Source: Chaetoceros tenuissimus (Eukaryota > Bacillariophyta > Thalassiosirophyceae > Chaetocerotales > Chaetocerotaceae). From it: 64,000 nucleotides of DNA. Location: positions 992,001 to 1,056,000 of the forward strand of contig BLLK01000022.1 in assembly GCA_021927905.1 (NCBI GenBank), written 5' to 3'. The notes beneath the pieces are model-generated. The model worked only from the letters and a program-made list of their open reading frames with translations. It had not been told where the DNA came from and did no database searches. This document shows positions 32,974-43,374 of the stretch, piece by piece. The position numbers and the translations under genes were made by a program. How positions within the stretch are numbered: the first letter of the stretch is position 1; the number at the start of each line of letters is the position of its first letter.

Positions 32974-34662
32974 ATGTTATTTCCAGTATCGAAGAAATCA
33001 TGGCTTGTGACAGCTATGCTTGTAATGAGTACTTGTCCAAACGATGCCTTCACTACAAATAATCTTGGCAGAGCAAATCTAGTTCAAACCTCAATACCGA
33101 AACCATCGTCTTTGCAAAGGGTCATGAATACACAACTACAGGCATACATTCCACCTGAAGCTTCTGAAAGCAATCCAAAGAAAAAAGCTCCATTACCAAA
33201 AATTGGAGACTTGGTTCGTTTCTATGATCTAGATGGGGGTCGAGCAGATGGCGAAGAACTAGTTGGAAAGCTAACATTCATTCAAAGTTCATCAAAAGAC
33301 GGTGAGCAAACTTGGTTGGCAGAAGTAACTGAACTAGATAACGTAGGCGAAGGGTATTTTGCAGAGTATCCTAGTCGGAAAAGACGCAAATCAAAACTAT
33401 ATCAACTGTCCGAGTTATCGCCTCTTATTGGGAGTTATGTACGATCAGAAGACGCATTTAAGATTCCAACAGATGCGATGGGGAATGTAAAACCTATCAG
33501 TGAAGCATATAATTTGGAAGAATACAATGGACCAGTGGCAATTCCAGTTAATAAAGAAGTTTTAGAAAGCGATGCGAAAAAATATGGTGAGCTAAAGGGA
33601 CAATTATTGAAAGATGCTCTTATTGCAGGTCTTTTTGGAACAGTGGTTGCTGATCTAGTTGGGGGGCTAGAGGTTGCTTTGGTGTATTTTATTGGAGCAC
33701 TTGCAGGTGTTGGTTATCTTTTCTTTTTGAGTGTCAAAACTGACACTCTTGCAAGCACTGATGCAAAGCTTGGATCTAATGTGTCAAATGTAAGATTCGC
33801 TCTTCCATTGTTAGTTTTATTAGGGATTGCATTCCAAAACCTTGCATCTGGTGGCGTCACACCAAGTGTCGACAACATTTTCGACTCGGTGACAAAAGAG
33901 CAGTTCAGCGCCGCCATGTTGGGATTCTTGACATACAGAATCCCTCTTTTTGCTTCTCAACTAGGACCACTGATTGGAGAATCCGCTGGTATCATGCTAC
34001 CAGGTAGTGCTGGAATTGCGATGCAGATGGCACAGGAGGCCAGAAAAGGGAAAGAAGCAAAGAAAGATATGTTTGGAGAAGACTTGACAACTGTACTTGT
34101 TGTCTCCGGACCGGTGGGGACTGGTAAGTCCGAGCTTGTTCAAAAGCTAATCGACGAAAGTGGTGGAAAACTTGTAACTCCAAAACTAGTAGATGCAGTT
34201 GCAGATCCAATTATTTTTGAGAAACTTCAGTCTCGAGATGAAATCCTTGAGTTAGACAGCACAGGTCGCTATGGATTGACAAAAGAAAGTATCCTTGAAG
34301 CCCCAGGAAAATTCAAAAATGAAGATGATGAAGAATTGGATCAAGTCGTTGTTATTGATGCAGATGTTGCTCTCACGAAAAAGTTGACTAGAATGGGAGG
34401 AATAAGACTAGTTGGAGTCTGGGTTGGCCTTGACGAACTTGAAAAATTCGAAGATCGCTTGAAGCAACAAATCGAGAGTGGAGTTATACCAATCCTAGAG
34501 GATGAAACAGCCGAAAGTGTACGTCGCGCAAAGATACGCGAAATTGTGAAAGATATTGAGTATGGCGTAGTTAGCGGTATTTTTGAATTCACAGTTTTGA
34601 ATGATAATCCTCAAGAGAGTTTGCTTCAACTCAAGAATGCTGCAGAGTACTGCTTTAAGTAA
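32974..34662 (+). CDS. Plastid membrane protein: CGL160/Atp1-like region fused to guanylate-kinase-like domain
   Basis: A 562-residue, intronless preprotein. The leader ends CPNDA|FTTNNLGRANL, with Phe at +1 and a basic stretch: plastid import. Residues ~75-150 look like a small beta-barrel. About 205-340 is a four-helix membrane region (DALIAGLFGTVVADLVGGLE, YFIGALAGVGYLFFL, RFALPLLVLLGIAF, MLGFLTYRIPLF) resembling CGL160 and bacterial UncI/Atp1, assembly factors for the ATP synthase c-ring. The last ~190 residues are a P-loop domain (VSGPVGTGKSELVQKL) with guanylate-kinase-like order: FEKLQSRDEILELDSTGRYG, a central VVVIDAD strand, RRAKIREI and FTVLNDNPQES. The usual GMP-binding Arg/Tyr residues are not clearly kept, so it may bind a nucleotide without kinase activity. 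The fusion lies in one continuous frame. Confidence 0.78.
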   Translation: MLFPVSKKSWLVTAMLVMSTCPNDAFTTNNLGRANLVQTSIPKPSSLQRVMNTQLQAYIPPEASESNPKKKAPLPKIGDLVRFYDLDGGRADGEELVGKLTFIQSSSKDGEQTWLAEVTELDNVGEGYFAEYPSRKRRKSKLYQLSELSPLIGSYVRSEDAFKIPTDAMGNVKPISEAYNLEEYNGPVAIPVNKEVLESDAKKYGELKGQLLKDALIAGLFGTVVADLVGGLEVALVYFIGALAGVGYLFFLSVKTDTLASTDAKLGSNVSNVRFALPLLVLLGIAFQNLASGGVTPSVDNIFDSVTKEQFSAAMLGFLTYRIPLFASQLGPLIGESAGIMLPGSAGIAMQMAQEARKGKEAKKDMFGEDLTTVLVVSGPVGTGKSELVQKLIDESGGKLVTPKLVDAVADPIIFEKLQSRDEILELDSTGRYGLTKESILEAPGKFKNEDDEELDQVVVIDADVALTKKLTRMGGIRLVGVWVGLDELEKFEDRLKQQIESGVIPILEDETAESVRRAKIREIVKDIEYGVVSGIFEFTVLNDNPQESLLQLKNAAEYCFK

Positions 34663-34708
34663 ACTTCATCGTTTGTTTAATATAAAAGTCTATTAGTTTC
34701 TATGATTA

Positions 34709-37612
34709 CTACTTTTCTTTTTTCGCTCTCTTGAGTAATTCTGAAGTCTCTAATTCAGCTGTAAATGCAGCGTTTTTCCCTGCAAATGTTGTAGTTCGCT
34801 TCACAGCTTTTCTACCTATCATAAAATAGTTTTTCATAACATATCCTATTACCCTAGCCAAGATGATGTACCACGTGAGTTTGGGTAGTAGTTTGCTCAT
34901 AGATTGGGAAATTGACATTCCTTCGATGTCAATATACCAAGGGGACATTTGAATTTCAGACCACGGAGCTGCTGAATTCCATTTGAAAAAAGGTTTCATT
35001 CCTTTCAGATTAGCCAAACCGTGAATAATTACTGCAGGCAGTATCATTCTCCACGTAGATATATTTAGTCCAAGCACATCTTTCTTTGCCATCTCCAATG
35101 CTGTCATTGCTCCACATAGTTCTTGGACAGGATAAAATCCTCGAAAGAACGCGTAAAAGGATTTATGTTCATGGCCACCCTTCGTGTACATGAGTATTCT
35201 ACGAGTTGTGTCACAAACCTTGAGGCCTAGACTTGCGACGAGCATATGAGAAACGTAGGAATTAATATTCGTCACCGGAGATTGATCAGATGGTAGTTGA
35301 ATCTCTTCAAGAACTACTTTATTACGTTTCTTGCTCTTTTTCTTCTTTGATGAGGAATCCTGTTTCACTATTGTTTTAGATATGAAGTTCCTTGGCAATC
35401 TAGTACTTATCTGGACAATCTTCATCTTCATGTACTCTTCGATAATTGGAGCAGCAACGCACGTCGCTGCAAAATCAGCTGCAAAAAGAGTTATACGTTT
35501 TGGTCTATAATTTTGTTCTCTCAATGTCCATGGAAGGATGATGAGAGGTACGTCTGGAGTCAGCGCAAATATTGATGGCTCCCAAATGTAAAAAACAGCA
35601 AGCCGAATAATTGTTGTTACAACAACTTCCAACAAAAATGCTGCTGTATATCCAAGTGTCAATGATGCATAAAATGTTGATATCAACGAGTTCACATCAT
35701 TTTGTTTCATATCCAATGTAAGCAGGCAACTGACGAAAGGCACAGCAAAAGAGAGTAAAACTAGCTGAACATTTTGTTTGAACATCTTGTTATATTCAAC
35801 CTTTGCCAATGTTCTTGGTGATACTGCACAATAACTCATCACGCTTATTCCTAGCATCCAGAAACTCATTTTTTGTATAGAATCAAAAGTTATATGTGGT
35901 TTCGATTCCACTACTGTTGGTGGTGAAGTTATAGTTTGAATTTGGTCGGTTTGTGTCAAAGTGCTGGTGATCAATGTATCGATATTGTTGTTTCCGTCTA
36001 TTGTTCTTTGAGGTGTTGGAGGGAGATTTGACTGTGGAGTAAAAGCCTTTTGAGGAAGATTATTTGTAACGGAAGATGGTGAAGAATTTTGTGTTTGACT
36101 TCCAGACCGATTATAGTTCGGATAGTAGTTTTGTGGTGGATATGGCATGGAATAACCTTGATACTGTTGTTGCTGCATCACGTGTTGCATATATTGCTGT
36201 TGTTGTGGAGTCATGGGTCCATATGCATTTGGATTAAAGTATGGAGGAGGATATGGGTAGTTATACTGTCCTGGATAAGTAGGTCCATATTGGGGGTATG
36301 GTTGATATGGTCCTTGTGGCATTTGTTGGACTTGACCTGGTGGATATTGATTTGGTGCATTGTAGTAGCTGTAAGGTGGACCTTGCCCTTGCTGCACAGG
36401 ATATCGACGCTGGGGGTTAGGTTCATATTGTTGCATTATTCTAGATGTACTTTGCCCTTTTGGAGATTGATGCAACGCGCTATTTTCGTGTGCAGGTCCA
36501 GAGTTTGAAGATCCCAAGAGTGATGGCGATGATTTATTGGGCGAAGGTCCAGGTTCTTGTGGTTTCTCATTTGTCAATCCAATTTCGTAATCAATATCAT
36601 CTGAATCTGTAGATTCTGCATCGCTCAGATATATTGGTAAATTTGGTAAGGTATATCCAAGTCCATCGTCTGTATCTTCTGTGCCATCAGTTGTAGCATC
36701 TGTGACATGACTTTCATCATCTGAATGAATTTGCTGTTCAAGATATTCTTGACGCTGTCTTTGTAATTCCCGTTGCCGTTGCAACTTTCGCTGCTTCTTG
36801 TATTTTGATCTATCTTTACTAGTCCACAATTGCTCAACCTCATTTTCGTCTTCTGAGTCTTGTTTTGTATATTGAGGTTGCATTTGTACCGGTGACTGTT
36901 GTTGCACCGACTGTGTCGTTCCTTCGACTTGCTTCATATTTTGCTGGTGGTAATGGTAATCATCTTGAGCATGTGGATTTGCTTCAAAATGTTGATGTTC
37001 ATCTATGATTTCAGGATCAACGGGGCGAGCTACCAATGGTTCTGCTGCTCCTAATTGATCACTTCTATACATTGACTGTGATGGACTCGCATATGATGTT
37101 TGTGCTTGTTGTTTCACAGAGGAAGGTGTACTACTAGAGGAAGATGTCGCAGTTGCATAGTCAGTTTCTTCCAACATAGCTTGCAACTTACGTAATGTTT
37201 TCAACGGTTGTGATCCACCATCTGTACTATCTCCATCATCTGTTTGATATTCAGGGATTGAATCATTTTCATGCAATGCAGAACTGTCATTCTCTTGTTT
37301 TAAATCATTTTCATCATCTTCAGACTCCTGATCATTACCATCATAGCTTACTTCGTCGTCAAGAGCTGTGTCGTCTACATTGTCATCATCTTCTGGAATC
37401 TCTTCTTCTTCTTCCTCTTCTGTCTCTGTTAATATATTACTATCGTCTGAATCATCTGACGACGAAACAGAAACATATACCGATTCATTTTGTCTGGATA
37501 CTGTGCTACTAGTACCATAGCTGTTTATTGATGAACTGGAAGTCGTTGAACCAGATACCAATTGTCTATTCAGAGCTATAAATGCAGCCGCATGTATACA
37601 AGTAAACTTCAT
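34709..37612 (-). CDS. PrsW-like intramembrane protease with long low-complexity N-terminal region
   Basis: A 967-residue, intronless protein. The start is the ATG at 37612, giving a signal peptide (MKFTCIHAAAFIALNRQLVSG); the frame upstream begins only at a TTG. Residues ~55-130 are Asp/Glu-rich, then there are Gln-rich and Pro/Tyr/Gln-rich tracts with an RQRELQRQRQEYLEQQ helix. The last ~370 residues have about eight membrane helices with PrsW-family marks: APIIEEYMKMKIV (paired Glu and following Lys), SHMLVASLGLKVCD and LPAVIIHGLAN, which would supply the His/Glu metal or catalytic site. PrsW proteases cut membrane-anchored regulators; the substrate here is unknown. The convergent neighbour ends 46 bp away. 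Confidence 0.72.
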   Translation of the reverse strand: MKFTCIHAAAFIALNRQLVSGSTTSSSSINSYGTSSTVSRQNESVYVSVSSSDDSDDSNILTETEEEEEEEIPEDDDNVDDTALDDEVSYDGNDQESEDDENDLKQENDSSALHENDSIPEYQTDDGDSTDGGSQPLKTLRKLQAMLEETDYATATSSSSSTPSSVKQQAQTSYASPSQSMYRSDQLGAAEPLVARPVDPEIIDEHQHFEANPHAQDDYHYHQQNMKQVEGTTQSVQQQSPVQMQPQYTKQDSEDENEVEQLWTSKDRSKYKKQRKLQRQRELQRQRQEYLEQQIHSDDESHVTDATTDGTEDTDDGLGYTLPNLPIYLSDAESTDSDDIDYEIGLTNEKPQEPGPSPNKSSPSLLGSSNSGPAHENSALHQSPKGQSTSRIMQQYEPNPQRRYPVQQGQGPPYSYYNAPNQYPPGQVQQMPQGPYQPYPQYGPTYPGQYNYPYPPPYFNPNAYGPMTPQQQQYMQHVMQQQQYQGYSMPYPPQNYYPNYNRSGSQTQNSSPSSVTNNLPQKAFTPQSNLPPTPQRTIDGNNNIDTLITSTLTQTDQIQTITSPPTVVESKPHITFDSIQKMSFWMLGISVMSYCAVSPRTLAKVEYNKMFKQNVQLVLLSFAVPFVSCLLTLDMKQNDVNSLISTFYASLTLGYTAAFLLEVVVTTIIRLAVFYIWEPSIFALTPDVPLIILPWTLREQNYRPKRITLFAADFAATCVAAPIIEEYMKMKIVQISTRLPRNFISKTIVKQDSSSKKKKSKKRNKVVLEEIQLPSDQSPVTNINSYVSHMLVASLGLKVCDTTRRILMYTKGGHEHKSFYAFFRGFYPVQELCGAMTALEMAKKDVLGLNISTWRMILPAVIIHGLANLKGMKPFFKWNSAAPWSEIQMSPWYIDIEGMSISQSMSKLLPKLTWYIILARVIGYVMKNYFMIGRKAVKRTTTFAGKNAAFTAELETSELLKRAKKEK

Positions 37613-38130
37613 AATATTAAGCGAAGAGAACCAACAGCTCAAAAATGATCAATAGATGCTTTCCACTTGTACTTTCCTTTATCCTGCTAGATGCACTTTC
37701 CAAGCCTAATTCAAAGATTGCCTGCTTCTCCAACTTTTCTTGGCCCAATATCGACAAGTACAGGTGTGAAGAATTTCTTTTAGTAATGTTGTAGATACAC
37801 AGTTGTATTCTATCTGATGTTGTTGATTGCTTCAAATAAGTGAGACGTTGTAATTTTTGGTTTGCATTCCAAATTCCACCACTTTGAAAATTTGTCTATT
37901 TTTGAATTTTTTGTTCAAAATTTTCCCATTTTTCTTGATTTTGTCAAAAATCTTCGTTTTTGTGGGAAAAACTCTTTTCTCTCTTTCCCATCTTTTTCTC
38001 TTCTCAGACCAATGACGAAAGCTGTTGTCAAATGGAGTTTATTCGTCTATTTGCTTCAAATTCCCTATCTTCAAAAATACTACAGCGTAAAAAAGTTTAC
38101 TTTATTATAAATAGAAGATCAAGCAACTTA
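37613..38130. other. Intergenic region
   Basis: This contains a T-rich tract around 37890-37990 (repeated TTTTTG/ATTTT runs). No gene is supported; short frames here lack coding character. Confidence 0.45.
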
Positions 38131-39006
38131 TTACGAATTGCCTTTTGACCTGACATTGATCATCATTCCTACGGCGATTCCACCAAGCAAAGTAATGACA
38201 TGAGAAAGATATCTATTGCCATCCTCATCACCAGTGTTTGTTGACTCTGATTCACTTTCGGATGCATTGATTGAAAGAAATGGAAGATTGTAGGTTGACA
38301 TCATGCGTTGAATCATGGAAGGCTTTCGTTTGATGGGTTTCTTCTTCCTCCATTCTTTCCCATTGGGATATTCCCCCGCTAAATATTTTTCAATATAATC
38401 AATTGCATCTTTGCTCGTATTCTCAAAATGAAGGATTTCGCTTGGATGTTTGTATAGAAATTCATCTTGATATGCTCTCTCTAACATTTCTAGAAAAGGA
38501 TCGTAGAAGCCATCAACATTGACGCATACGATAGGCATGTTGACAAATCCAATTTGACGAGCACAAGCCATCTCCCATAATTCGTCGAATGTACCGGTAC
38601 CACCAGGAAGTACAACCAATGCGTCGGCATCCTTGACAAGCATTCGCTTACGCTCTTGTAAATCATTACCTCCTACGATAATCAACTCAGTAAATTCATC
38701 TTTTTCTCGACGGAAAACTTCATGACATCCTTCAAGCCATTCACCCCCTTTTGATTTGTCTACAAATATTTCATGAATCACACCTACTACTGTACCGTGC
38801 GAATCCAACACTCCTTGATTCATAGCTCCCATGCTACCAGTAGCACCCGCTCCATTCACACAGGTATGACCTCGTTTTCCCAGATTCAATCCTAGTGCGT
38901 ATGCTTCATCTATATATTTTTGTTTCGTATTCTTATTGGATGATCCATAACAGCAAACTCGTAAATGGGTGGAAGAGCTAGATTCCTGTGTTGTTATACT
39001 TTTCAT
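38131..39006 (-). CDS. LOG-family phosphoribohydrolase with C-terminal anchor
   Basis: A 291-residue, intronless protein of the LOG / lysine decarboxylase-like Rossmann family (cytokinin riboside 5'-monophosphate phosphoribohydrolase). Marks are the opening LRVCCYGSSNKN, GAGATGSMGAMNQGVL, RKRMLVKDADALVVLPGG followed by TGTFDELWEM (the PGGxGTxxE motif with catalytic Glu), and the VNVDGFYDPFLEML segment. These enzymes cut nucleoside monophosphates to release a free base. Unusually for the family, the last ~60 residues add a Ser/Glu linker and a hydrophobic segment (HVITLLGGIAVGMMI) with a basic tail, which looks like a tail anchor. Confidence 0.87.
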   Translation of the reverse strand: MKSITTQESSSSTHLRVCCYGSSNKNTKQKYIDEAYALGLNLGKRGHTCVNGAGATGSMGAMNQGVLDSHGTVVGVIHEIFVDKSKGGEWLEGCHEVFRREKDEFTELIIVGGNDLQERKRMLVKDADALVVLPGGTGTFDELWEMACARQIGFVNMPIVCVNVDGFYDPFLEMLERAYQDEFLYKHPSEILHFENTSKDAIDYIEKYLAGEYPNGKEWRKKKPIKRKPSMIQRMMSTYNLPFLSINASESESESTNTGDEDGNRYLSHVITLLGGIAVGMMINVRSKGNS

Positions 39007-39411
39007 TATTGTTGTATTTGTGTAATGTAATAAATGGAAGATGCTATGAGAGGAAGAAGGCTGTTGTCATGAATATTCAATTGTTGGGAGAGAACAAGAG
39101 AACTAAGAGAGAAAATAACGTCATTGTAGTGTCTACAACATTATTATGACGTCATAGAAAAATGATACAATACTACTAATTTAACAAAAATGATCCAGTC
39201 TTCCTTCTTCGCATCCGTTAGAAAATTAATTTGGTTTCTTCTTTTTTGTTTTCAACACACCACCACCAACAACAAAACCATCAACCTTTCGTGCCTTCCA
39301 ATATTGAATATTGCGATTAAATAACTTCTGAGTGACACATAAGGAGTGAAATAGAATGACAGGAAGATAGAGAACCTGCTATTGAAAGTTTTATTGAAAT
39401 TATATAGAAAT
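39007..39411. other. Divergent promoter region
   Basis: This lies between the LOG-family gene and the Pro-Ser protein. It includes a near-palindromic TGACGTCA at about 39148-39155, a CRE-type bZIP site; TGACGTC-like sites occur in diatom promoters that respond to CO2/cAMP, but function here is inference. Confidence 0.4.
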
Positions 39412-40756
39412 ATGAAAAGGAAAGTCTTTTTCCACACCCTTTTATCCCTTCTCCTCGTGTCAACAGTGAGGACTGAATGGATTGAACAAGAAGAAGTGAT
39501 ATTTAATCCACTCCCCGAAAGACATTTGAATGAAGTATCTGAAGTCCCTTCAACAAAGCCATCGGTTAGTATCAAACCGTCAACTAGCCCATCTCAGAGT
39601 TCATCAAAACCATCATTACATCCAAGTATCTTACCATCTATGCAACCGAGTAATGAGCCGTCCATTATCCCATCTAGATTACACTCCCTTCATCCGAGTA
39701 CATCACCATCAAAAATACCAAGCTCTATTCCATCAGGTGGACCTTCTTTGTTTCCGTCTAATAGACCATCATTTACACCATCATTGAGACCATCTTCAGA
39801 ACCATCGAAGCTTCATAGCTCTTTGCCTTCAAGCTTATCATCATCACAGCCCAGCTCTTTGCCTTCAAATATACCTTCAGAGCTCCCTTCTTTGACACCG
39901 TCTTCAGAGCCGTCAAATCTTCCTTCTGTAACACTATCACAACTTCCTTCTTTTACCCCATCCAAAAATCTAACACAAAATCCAACATCTCTTCAGAGTT
40001 TGGAGCCATCAATAACTCCCTCTGTGCCCGAAGACTGCGAAGATGAGATGGGTTTTGGCTTCTTAAGCATGAATGACTGGCTTCGCACATGTGATTGGTT
40101 GAATCAAAGCGAGAATCCATTGGTAAACAATCGCCGAAAAGAAACATATTGTTATGGTGGAAATGGTGGGGATAGAAGAGCTGCCGATGGATGTAAAAAG
40201 ACTTGTGGATTGTGTGGCGGTGCAACATTGGCACCAACTCCATCTCCAACAACGTACAAATCTGAAGGTCCATCGTCTCGACCGTCGAGGCAACCATCAA
40301 AAACTCCCTCGCTTTCTCCAAGTCAAAGTCCAACATCTCTTCCAACTCGGGAACATTCATCATCCCCTTCATCGTCACCTTCGTCATCCCCTTCAAACTC
40401 AGTTCTAACAGATTACTTGATTACTTTTCCTGGTGCAATATCATCATTAAATTCAGAGCAAGAAGAGTGGCTAGCTAATGATAAGAATGGACCACCACCA
40501 CCTAGGATGAAATGTAATATGGATACTGATTGTGGTGACAATAGCATATGTAAGTCGGAATTGAAATAATTTACTTTGGAAGTAAGTTTGTTGCTAACAT
40601 TTTGAAAATTATCATACAGGTCTGGTTAGCTTATGCTATGTGTTTGGTGAAAGCTCGCGTACTTCGTCAGAGGAATCAGCAAGTAGTCATCACTCTACAC
40701 ATATGATAGTCATGAGCACAATTGTAATATCGTTCCTCAATTTCTTACTATTGTAG
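39412..40756 (+). CDS. Secreted Pro-Ser-repeat protein with ShK-like module and GPI-type tail
   Basis: Exons 39412-40549 and 40620-40756 with a 70-nt intron (AT|GTAAGT, GCTAAC branch motif, ACAG, phase 1) give 424 residues. A signal peptide (FFHTLLSLLLVSTVRT) is followed by ~150 residues of degenerate xPSxxPS repeats, a Cys-rich module (DWLRTCDWLNQ ... TYCYGG ... CKKTCGLCGG) of the ShK-like sort, more Ser/Pro repeats, and a last Cys pair split by the intron (TDCGDNSIC then LVSLC). The spliced C terminus is a Ser/His spacer plus a hydrophobic end (MIVMSTIVISFLNFLLL), a typical GPI-anchor signal that is missed if the intron is read through. Likely a cell-wall or surface protein. Confidence 0.78.
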
Positions 40757-40770
40757 GTCTCTCTAGACGA

Positions 40771-41186
40771 GACTACTTGAATCAATCATTGTAAACAAGT
40801 TTTTTTCGGACAAACTACGTAAGTACCATAGAGTAGTACGTATACTAGAAGCAACGAACTTTGGAACAACCACGAATTCTTTCGTTACAAGGAGGCGTGA
40901 AAAAGGTGTAGATAAGACTCTTAATGTATATCATGAAGCTCGAGAGAAGGTGCTGTGGGATCTGGCTATGATTGCATACTCTGCCTACGGTGTTTTGTTC
41001 TCGTTGGAATTCTACACATGTGTCATTGATGTTGCACAAAGAACTGCTTTCTGTTGGGCACTTTCCATTATGATGATAATCAAATTAGGTCACACAGATG
41101 ATAAAGCTGCAAGAGATGGTATACTTTTTTGTTCTCTACCAATGTATGGTACTTATGCAATTCTCAAATCTTTTGTTTTGAAGTAA
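40771..41186 (+). CDS. Possible small membrane protein exon (doubtful)
   Basis: The frame is open for ~138 codons, lacks an ATG until about 40968, and ends with two hydrophobic stretches (YSAYGVLFSLEFYTCVIDV and FCWALSIMMIIKLG). It directly follows the Pro-Ser gene. It could be the last exon of a small gene whose first exon I cannot find, or chance. Confidence 0.22.
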
Positions 41187-41801
41187 TGATTGTTAAAGTC
41201 ATTATCATCGAAGGAGAAATAGACACAGACGATCACTTCTGATACTAACTGAATAAATTTATTGGTATTTTTAAGGAGGAGAAGGAGGAAGGATGTAATG
41301 AGTGAACCTAGAAAGTTTCATTGTTGGCATTGCTTGGATGAAATCACATAAAATAAAAAAAAAATAAAAAGATCATCCCTGTCTTCAAACTCATCTCAAA
41401 GTTACAAAACCTTTATGATGAAATGATTCTAGCTCATAGTACAACACAATGAAAGATGCTTTTGTGAATAAGATTTCGACTGAGAAAATATCTAAATGTG
41501 CACTATGGACCAGATTTTTTATCTAACGGAATCTCTGCCTTCTTTGTGGTGATATCTTGTGAAATATGCCAACCTGGCTGTGTCCTAATGTCGTCTTTGG
41601 ACCTTTTGTGTGAAGAAAAAGAATATTTTCTTCTCCTTCATCCAAGATTGAAAGCCAATCAAAACGCACCATTCACCAACTCAACCAAAAATTCAATTCC
41701 TTTTCTCAACCACGCTCTTTATACATCATTTTACGTTGGTTGTTCTTTTGGAATAGCATCTATTTGCAAAATTACTTGGGAGCACTGATCTCTAAAATTG
41801 C
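41187..41801. other. Intergenic region
   Basis: This holds an A-rich run (about 41348-41370), a GGAGGAGAAGGAGGAAGG purine tract near 41276 and probable 5' leader of the next gene. No gene is supported. Confidence 0.45.
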
Positions 41802-43374
41802 ATGATTTCTGTGGAATCACAAGAAGCTGTAGAGAGGATTCATGACTCGCCTGCTTTTGATGAAGACACATCATATCCTCTCGAAGCAAAAAGTTTACTG
41901 AGCAAAGATGAGACCACTATACATTCATCGAGTCGAAGCGAATGGCCTGTCATTATGAATGATGCTTTGGTTATAGAAAAGAAGCAGCTTGTGCCATTGA
42001 AAGGGAGCATATTGGAAATACAGAATTCTGTCCGGGAAAAGAAACAAATAAAAATTCGAAGTGTTACATGGAATCAACAAGCGCGAGAATTGCCATCCGT
42101 AGAAGTACTTCGAGAAAAACTATTTCTGCCAGAATTCTTTCATGTAATTTCCATAGGTACTCAAGAATGTGAAAACTCTATTTCAAAGTCAATTATTTAT
42201 CCAGGCAAGGATATGTGGGAGAAGAAATGTAAAGAGGCGTTAGGACCCAACTTTCAATTAATTCGTGGTCATTCTTTACAAGCAAGTCATCTGTAAGTAA
42301 ATTACTTCTAATCTGGTTTCCTTTGTTCTTCTAGCCCAAGAATCTCATCTCTCTCATTTTGAATAAAGTGCTGTCTTTGTTCACAAGTCCATGATTAACT
42401 TAATATCGGATGTTGACTCGCTCGCAGTAGCAACTGGGCTTTGCGATACACTTGGGAACAAAGGGGGGATAGGAATCAAAATGAAGATAGGAAAGTCAAA
42501 GTTTTGTTTTCTTACTGCACATTTGGCAGCACATCAAAATCAAATGGATAGACGAACGGAAGAATTTGCTAGGATATCTAAGGAAGTTTGCAGAATATTG
42601 GGTGCACAACCAACAAAGGGATACACTTTGGCAACAACTGAGACTGAAAGTTCAGAGGATGTGGGAAATGAGCAAATGGAAAGAGGTGAAAGTTTTGGTG
42701 ATGATCAACAGTTTACTGAAACAAGTAAAACAGAAAGATGCTGTTCGAATCAAGGGATGAATTGTTGCATATGCTCCAAGTGTAGAGGAGGAAAGTGTGA
42801 TCTTTGTAACTCAGAAAGAAGTCTTGGATCCAATCCACTCCTTGATGAATTTGACTACGTAATCTGGGGTGGCGACTTCAATTTTCGTATCCATGGTACA
42901 CGCGATATTGTGGATAATTTACTGAATAAGAATCGTTGCGATTTACTTTATGACAATGATCAATTGAATATGCTCATGCAATTTGACAAGGCCTTTGAGG
43001 GTTTCAAAGAAGGCCCTGTGACATTTCGTCCAACCTACAAGTTCGACGTAAATTCAGGTAAGCAAGTTGAAATTGGTGCCTTTCAGTCTTGATGTTTATT
43101 ATCTTCTTACTTTCAATTCGAACTACTAGATGTTTATGATACATCTTCCAAGCGCAGAATACCCGCATGGACTGATCGCGTATTATACAATGCAAATCCT
43201 CAACTCCAATTGATTTCGTATGCAAGTGCAAAGGATATTCGCACTTCAGATCATAGACCAGTGTATGCATCTTTCCATTGTAATATAGATATAAGCAATG
43301 AAGTTGTAAGTCGAGAAAAGAGGAAGCAATTACTACGATCTGAGTCAAAAAGTGAAGTTTGTATTATAAGTTAA
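41802..43374 (+). CDS. Inositol-polyphosphate 5-phosphatase with Cys-rich insert and CaaX end
   Basis: Exons 41802-42292, 42369-43057 and 43130-43374 (introns 76 and 72 nt) give 474 residues. Catalytic landmarks in order are the strand IKIRSVTWNQQ, GTQEC, GNKGGIGIKM, LTAHLAAH, WGGDFNFRI, VTFRPTYKFDV, the PAWTDRV motif across exon 3, and SDHRPVYASF. It should remove the 5-phosphate from inositol lipids or soluble inositol phosphates. Between the LTAHLAAH and GGDFNFRI segments there is a ~70-residue insert with a cysteine cluster (RCCSNQGMNCCICSKCRGG, then KCDLC), possibly metal-binding. The protein ends CIIS, a CaaX box expected to be farnesylated and to tether it to membranes, as in several animal 5-phosphatases. 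Confidence 0.9.

Noticed and set aside
37617-37835. 72-codon frame upstream of the PrsW-like gene
   Set aside because: It overlaps the expected promoter and has no family or leader character.
41498-41788. 96-codon plus-strand frame before the 5-phosphatase
   Set aside because: It begins at a GTG, has no domain, and lies where the 5' leader of the next gene is expected.
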